This document shows, piece after piece, positions 59,579 to 64,000 of a stretch of 64,000 bases of DNA. The notes under the pieces were generated by a model. It was not told where the DNA came from. It saw only the letters and a program-made list of their open reading frames with translations, and searched no databases. Origin of the DNA: Microbacterium sp. USTB-Y. Lineage in GTDB: Bacteria > Actinomycetota > Actinomycetes > Actinomycetales > Microbacteriaceae. The position numbers and the translations under genes are program-made. How positions within the stretch are numbered: the stretch's first letter is position 1; every line of letters starts with the position of its first letter. The stretch is taken from positions 310,001 to 374,000 of the forward strand of contig NZ_JAGMTU010000003.1 in assembly GCF_023703415.1 (NCBI RefSeq), read 5' to 3'.

Positions 59579-61222
59579 ATGGCGACGCACAGCGTGACGA
59601 ACCAGGCTCCGGCGCGCGAGGACCTGGACGAGTACTCGCTCGACCTGCCCCTCGTCGAGGGCGTGCGGCGGCACGGCGCGGCGTGGGCCGAGCCCGAGCT
59701 CATCGCGACCGGGACGCTGGTCGGATCCGCCGGATTCCAGCACGACGCGGAGCTCGCCGACGTGCACGAGCCGGAGCTCGTCGCGTTCGACCGCTGGGGC
59801 CACCGCATCGACGAGGTCGAATACCACCCCTCCTACCACCGCGTCATCGGCGCCGCCGTCGCCGCCGGAGCCCACACCGCCGCCTGGGCGGATCCGGTCC
59901 CCGGCGCACAGGTCGCCCGGGCCGCGCAGTTCCTGCTGTTCGCCCAAGTGGAGCCGGGGCACGCCTGCCCGGTCTCGATGACGCATGCGGTGGTACCCGC
60001 GCTGCAGCAGTTCGGGTCGGCCGGGCTGCAGGAGGAATGGATCCCGCGGCTGCTCTCCCGCGACTACTCGCCCGCTCTCGCGCCAGGCAAGACCTCCGCC
60101 CTGTTCGGCATGGCGATGACCGAGAAGCAGGGCGGATCCGATGTCCGCGCGAACCGGACATCCGCTGTGCCGGCCGGCGACGGATCCTGGATCCTCACCG
60201 GACACAAGTGGTTCTGCTCCGCGCCGATGTCGGACGGCTTCCTCGTGCTCGCCCAGGCCCCCGCCGGGCTCAGCTGCTTCCTCGTGCCGCGCGTGCTGCC
60301 CGACGGCGCCCGCAACCCGTTCCTCATCCAGCGCCTCAAGGACAAGCTCGGCAACCGGGCGAACGCGTCGAGCGAGGTCGAGTTCGACGGCACGGTCGGC
60401 CGGCTGCTCGGCGAGGAGGGCCGCGGGGTCCGCACGATCATCGAGATGGTCAACCAGACCCGGCTGGACTGCATGCTCGGCACGGCTGCCGGCATGCGCC
60501 AGGCCACGGCCGAGGCGGTCTGGCATGCGCAGCATCGCGCGGCGTTCGGCGCACTGCTGGTCGATCAGCCGGCGATGACGCAGGTGCTCGCCGACCTCGC
60601 GGTCGAGACCGAGGCCGCGATCACCGCGTCCCTGCGGGTCGCGGCCGCCTACGAGGCCGACGCCCCTGCGGCGGACGAGCCCTTCCGACGGCTCGCCACG
60701 GCCGTATTGAAGTACTGGATCTGCAAGCGCGGACCCGGCCACGCGTACGAAGCCCTGGAGTGCCTCGGCGGCAACGGGTACACCGAGGCGTTCCCGCTCG
60801 CCCGCCGCTACCGCGAGCAGCCCGTGATGGCGGTGTGGGAGGGATCCGGCAACGTCATCGCGCTCGACGTGCTGCGCGCGATCGCCCGGGAGCCCGAGAC
60901 CGCCGACGCCCTGTTCGCCGAGGTGCGTCTCGCCGAGGGCGCGGACGCCCGCCTCGACGCCCATGTCGCGGACACCGAGCGGTTGCTCCGGGAGGCGCAG
61001 CGCGACCCGGCGTCCGCCGAGGCGCAGGCCGGCGCGCGCCGGCTCACCGAGGCCCTCGCCGTGGCGCTGCAGGGATCGCTGCTCGTCCGGCACGCCCCGA
61101 ACGGGGTCGCCGACGCGTTCGCCTCGTCCCGCCTGGGCGGGTCGCGCGGGTTCCTCTACGGCGCCGCACCGGCCGCGGCGGCACGCGCGATCGTGGCGCG
61201 CGCCGCCGGGATCCCGGGCTGA
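59579..61222 (+). CDS. Acyl-CoA dehydrogenase family protein, AidB-like
   Basis: A 547-residue flavoprotein. Signatures: EPGHACPVSMTHAVVPALQQ, FGMAMTEKQGGSDVRANRTS, TGHKWFCSAPMSDGFLVLAQ, the catalytic-region CLGGNGYTEAFPLARRYREQ with VWEGSGNVIALDVLRA. The TEKQGGSDVR and CLGGNGY(T/V)E motifs and length match the AidB group, linked in E. coli to alkylation response; the enzyme activity there is weak isovaleryl-CoA dehydrogenation. Convergent with pntB. Confidence 0.92.
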   Translation: MATHSVTNQAPAREDLDEYSLDLPLVEGVRRHGAAWAEPELIATGTLVGSAGFQHDAELADVHEPELVAFDRWGHRIDEVEYHPSYHRVIGAAVAAGAHTAAWADPVPGAQVARAAQFLLFAQVEPGHACPVSMTHAVVPALQQFGSAGLQEEWIPRLLSRDYSPALAPGKTSALFGMAMTEKQGGSDVRANRTSAVPAGDGSWILTGHKWFCSAPMSDGFLVLAQAPAGLSCFLVPRVLPDGARNPFLIQRLKDKLGNRANASSEVEFDGTVGRLLGEEGRGVRTIIEMVNQTRLDCMLGTAAGMRQATAEAVWHAQHRAAFGALLVDQPAMTQVLADLAVETEAAITASLRVAAAYEADAPAADEPFRRLATAVLKYWICKRGPGHAYEALECLGGNGYTEAFPLARRYREQPVMAVWEGSGNVIALDVLRAIAREPETADALFAEVRLAEGADARLDAHVADTERLLREAQRDPASAEAQAGARRLTEALAVALQGSLLVRHAPNGVADAFASSRLGGSRGFLYGAAPAAAARAIVARAAGIPG

Positions 61223-61227
61223 GCCGC

Positions 61228-62625
61228 TCAGAGCGCCGCGATGATGTCCTCCACGCGCTGCTTGGCGTCGCCGAACAGCATCTGCGCGTTCTCGCGGAAG
61301 AACAGCGGGTTCTGCACGCCCGCGTAGCCCGCGGCCATCGAGCGCTTGAACACGATCACGTTCTCGGCCTCCCACACCCGCAGCACCGGCATGCCGGCGA
61401 TCGGGCTGCCCGGGTCCTCGGACGCGGCGGGGTTGACCGTGTCGTTCGCGCCGATGACGAGCACCACGGAGGTCGACGCGAGGTCGTCGTTGATCTCCTC
61501 CATACTCAGCACGATGTCGTACGGCACCTTCGCCTCGGCGAGCAGCACGTTCATGTGGCCGGGCAGACGCCCCGCGACGGGGTGGATCCCGAAGCGCACG
61601 TCGACACCGCGCTCGCGCAGCTTGGACACGAGGTCGGCGACGGGGTACTGCGCCTTCGCGACCGCCATGCCGTAGCCCGGGGTGATCACCACGCTCTTCG
61701 CGGAGGTGAGCATGTCGGCGGCGCCCTCCGCGGTGATCTCGCGGTGCTCGCCCTGCTCCTCATCGCCCGACGCGGATGCCACGATCCCGAAGCCGCCGGC
61801 GATGACCGACAGGAACGAGCGGTTCATCGCCTTGCACATGATGTACGAGAGGTACGCACCGCTGGATCCGACCAGCGCGCCGGTGACGATGAGCAGGTCG
61901 TTGTTGAGCAGGAAGCCCGCCGCCGCGGCCGCCCAGCCGGAGTAGCTGTTCAGCATCGAGACGACGACCGGCATGTCGCCGCCGCCGATCGAGGCGACGA
62001 GGTGCCAGCCGAGGGCGAACGCGAGCACGGTGATCGCGATGAGCAGCCACAGCTGCTGGTCGATCACGAACCACACCGTGAGCACCAGGAAGGCGACCAG
62101 GGCGAGGATGTTCAGCACGTTCTTGCCCGGCAGCATGAGCGGCTTGGAGGAGATCCGCGCCGAGAGCTTGAGGTAGGCGACGATGGATCCGGTGAAGGTC
62201 ACGCCTCCGATGAAGATGCCGATGAAGACCTCGGCGTTGTGGATCCCGACCAGTTCCGGCGCGATCTCCGCGTGTGCGAGGTGACCGTTCCAGCCGACCA
62301 GCACCGCGGCGAGGCCGACGAAGCTGTGCAGCAGGGCGATGAGCTCGGGCATGCCCGTCATCTCGACCACCCTGGCGCGCCAGAGTCCGATCCCGGCCCC
62401 CACGACCACGGCGACCAGCAGGAACACCAGTCCGATCACGGCGCCGCCGGACCAGGCGTGCGCGACGGTGAGCGAGACGGTCGCCACGAGCGCGATCGCC
62501 ATCCCCGACACGCCGAAGATCACGCCGGAGCGCGCGGTCTCGTGCTTGCTGAGCCCCGCGAGGCTCAGGATGAACAGCAGTGCCGCGACGATGTACGCGG
62601 CGGTGGAGAGAGCCCCGACGGTCAC
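61228..62625 (-). CDS. pntB: NAD(P) transhydrogenase beta subunit
   Basis: A 465-residue membrane protein. Residues 1-260 hold about nine helices ([60 protein letters not shown]). The C-terminal NADP-binding domain III begins near 290 with [60 protein letters not shown] and ends [20 protein letters not shown]. It couples proton entry to NADPH formation with PntA. Its GTG/ATG start overlaps pntA by 4 bp. Confidence 0.95.
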   Translation of the reverse strand: MTVGALSTAAYIVAALLFILSLAGLSKHETARSGVIFGVSGMAIALVATVSLTVAHAWSGGAVIGLVFLLVAVVVGAGIGLWRARVVEMTGMPELIALLHSFVGLAAVLVGWNGHLAHAEIAPELVGIHNAEVFIGIFIGGVTFTGSIVAYLKLSARISSKPLMLPGKNVLNILALVAFLVLTVWFVIDQQLWLLIAITVLAFALGWHLVASIGGGDMPVVVSMLNSYSGWAAAAAGFLLNNDLLIVTGALVGSSGAYLSYIMCKAMNRSFLSVIAGGFGIVASASGDEEQGEHREITAEGAADMLTSAKSVVITPGYGMAVAKAQYPVADLVSKLRERGVDVRFGIHPVAGRLPGHMNVLLAEAKVPYDIVLSMEEINDDLASTSVVLVIGANDTVNPAASEDPGSPIAGMPVLRVWEAENVIVFKRSMAAGYAGVQNPLFFRENAQMLFGDAKQRVEDIIAAL

Positions 62626-64000
62626 TTCTGGCCGCCCTTCGTGAACATGGCGAGCATGCGGCGGGTGACCGCGAACCCTCCGAAGATGTTGATGGATGCG
62701 AGCAGCACCGCGACGGCGGCGAGCACCTGGACGACGGGATCCGGATCCGTGATCTGCAGCATCGCGCCGACCACGATCACGCCGGAGATGGCGTTGGTCA
62801 CCGACATGAGCGGCGTGTGCAGCGCGTGGTGCACCTTGCCGATCACGTAGAAGCCGATCACCACCGACAGGGTCAGCACGGTGAAGTGCTGCGGCAGCGG
62901 CGCGGGAGCGAAGGCGTTCACCGCGAAGAGCGCGGCGATCCCGAGCACGATGAGCAGCGCCTTGCGGCCTGCGGACATGCTCTTCTTCGCGGGCGCTTCG
63001 ACCGGGGTCGAGGCCACGGGGGCCTTCGCCGGAGCGGCGGCGACCTGCACGGGGGGCGGCGGCCAGGTGACGGCGCCGTCGCGCACGACCGTGACGGAGC
63101 GCTGCACGACGTCGTCGAAGTCGATCGCGAGCACGCCGTCCTTGCCCGGTGTGAGCAGGGCGACGAGGTTGGCGACGTTCGTTCCGTACAGCTGCGAGGC
63201 CTGGGCGGCCAGGCGCGAGGCGAGGTCGGTGTAACCGAGGATGATCACGCCGTTCTCGGTGACGATGCGCTCGCCCGCGACGGATCCCTCGACGTTGCCG
63301 CCCTGGCCCGCCGCCATGTCGACGATCACACTGCCGGGCTTCATCGCGGCGACGTCCGACGCGGTGATCAGCCGGGGCGCCGCGCGGCCCGGGATGAGCG
63401 CCGTCGTGATGATGATGTCGACGTCGGCGGCCTGCTCGGTGTAGATCTCCGCGGCGCGGCGGTCGTACGCCTCGCTCGTGGCCTTGGCGTATCCGTCCGC
63501 GGACTTCTCCACCGCCACGTCGACGGGCAGATACTCACCGCCGATCGAGGTGACCTGATCCGCCACCTCGGGACGCGGATCCGTCGCGCGCACGATCGCG
63601 CCCAGGCTCGACGCCGCGCCGATCGCCGCGAGGCCGGCGACACCGGCGCCCGCGACGAGCACCTTCGCCGGCGGCACCTTGCCCGCAGCGGTCACCTGGC
63701 CGGTGAAGAACCGGCCGAACTCGTGCGCGGCCTCGACCACGGCGCGATAGCCGGCGATGTTCGCCATCGAGCTCAGCACGTCCATCGACTGCGCTCGCGA
63801 GATGCGCGGCACGGCGTCGAGGGCGAGGGCGGTGATGCCGCGCTGGGCCAGGGACTCCACGAGGTCGGGACGCAGCGCCGGGGAGAGCAGCGCGATGAAC
63901 GTCGCCCCGTCCGAGAGCAGGGCGATCTGCTCCGGATCGGGCGCCGTGATCGCGAGCACGATCTCGCTGCCCCACGCCCGCTCCCGTTCGACCAGCGTCG
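62622..64000 (-). CDS. pntA: NAD(P) transhydrogenase alpha subunit (5' end outside window)
   Basis: The frame is open to the window edge (459 codons visible, no start within it); the first visible residues are [20 protein letters not shown]. The NAD-binding domain I includes [40 protein letters not shown] and [21 protein letters not shown] Pro/Ala linker then leads to three C-terminal helices ([40 protein letters not shown]). The fused single-chain alpha form is complete at the C-terminus. Confidence 0.94.
   Translation of the reverse strand, partial: TLVERERAWGSEIVLAITAPDPEQIALLSDGATFIALLSPALRPDLVESLAQRGITALALDAVPRISRAQSMDVLSSMANIAGYRAVVEAAHEFGRFFTGQVTAAGKVPPAKVLVAGAGVAGLAAIGAASSLGAIVRATDPRPEVADQVTSIGGEYLPVDVAVEKSADGYAKATSEAYDRRAAEIYTEQAADVDIIITTALIPGRAAPRLITASDVAAMKPGSVIVDMAAGQGGNVEGSVAGERIVTENGVIILGYTDLASRLAAQASQLYGTNVANLVALLTPGKDGVLAIDFDDVVQRSVTVVRDGAVTWPPPPVQVAAAPAKAPVASTPVEAPAKKSMSAGRKALLIVLGIAALFAVNAFAPAPLPQHFTVLTLSVVIGFYVIGKVHHALHTPLMSVTNAISGVIVVGAMLQITDPDPVVQVLAAVAVLLASINIFGGFAVTRRMLAMFTKGGQK

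Noticed and set aside
59458..62850. 1130-codon + strand open frame
   Set aside because: It crosses the acyl-CoA dehydrogenase in another frame and runs antisense to pntB; low-complexity Arg-rich shadow.

Overview
The window is high-GC DNA from an actinobacterium, most likely Microbacteriaceae and Microbacterium-like. This is an inference from GC content, GTG/TTG starts, a mycobacterial-type Dcd-Dut, HisKA_3/LuxR two-component genes and a split PntA/PntB; I cannot run a taxonomic search. It holds two stretches of ordinary chromosome (1-10774 and 56943-64000) separated by one large inserted element.

Left chromosome (1-10774): a leftward gene train encodes an RND-type exporter, a two-component system, dCTP deaminase, a repeat-rich membrane-anchored protein and an MFS exporter. 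Next come an ABC-2 exporter pair and tRNA-Gly(CCC). Right chromosome (56943-64000): DUF2853 protein, cyclase-family hydrolase, a small acidic protein, a GNAT acetyltransferase, an AidB-like acyl-CoA dehydrogenase and the transhydrogenase pntAB.

The central discovery is a complete 46,168-bp Tn7-like transposon at 10775-56942. Its ends are 25-bp terminal inverted repeats starting TGT (22 of 25 bases identical). They are flanked by a perfect 5-bp duplication, TCCAC, which on the left is exactly the discriminator base, CCA and next base of the tRNA-Gly gene. It carries tnsA, tnsB, tnsC and a TniQ/TnsD-like gene (39562-45169). The TniQ protein has five treble-clef zinc-finger units at its C-terminus and is the best candidate for recognising the tRNA gene. 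No cas gene, CRISPR array or site-specific recombinase is visible.

The transposon has three cargo blocks. (a) 10.9-34.9 kb is a metabolic and stress block: DyP peroxidase, acetate-type transporter, UBP zinc finger plus a thioredoxin-reductase-like flavoprotein lacking the redox disulfide, a large MalT/LuxR-type regulator, a His-rich peptide, quinone oxidoreductase, MFS-monooxygenase fusion, FUSC protein, oxalate decarboxylase, class II fumarase, ThrE-like exporter, two YoaK proteins, a crcB pair and an alpha/beta hydrolase. (b) 34.9-39.5 kb is a regulatory or plasmid-like block: metallophosphoesterase plus ParS/Xre-like partner, two XRE regulators, and an AT-rich segment bracketed by about nine TGCCAAGGT-type iterons. 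(c) 45.4-56.6 kb is a probable defence block: an AAA/STAND ATPase with an IF-2 N-terminal domain coupled to a PD-(D/E)XK nuclease (candidate new two-gene defence system), a DnaQ-TerB-BRCT-Lsr2 fusion, a MazF-like/XRE protein with an ImmA/IrrE protease, a SEC-C protein and a small YjzC-like peptide.

Calls rest on reading motifs by eye; no database search was possible. Non-coding coordinates were counted by hand and may be off by a base or so.
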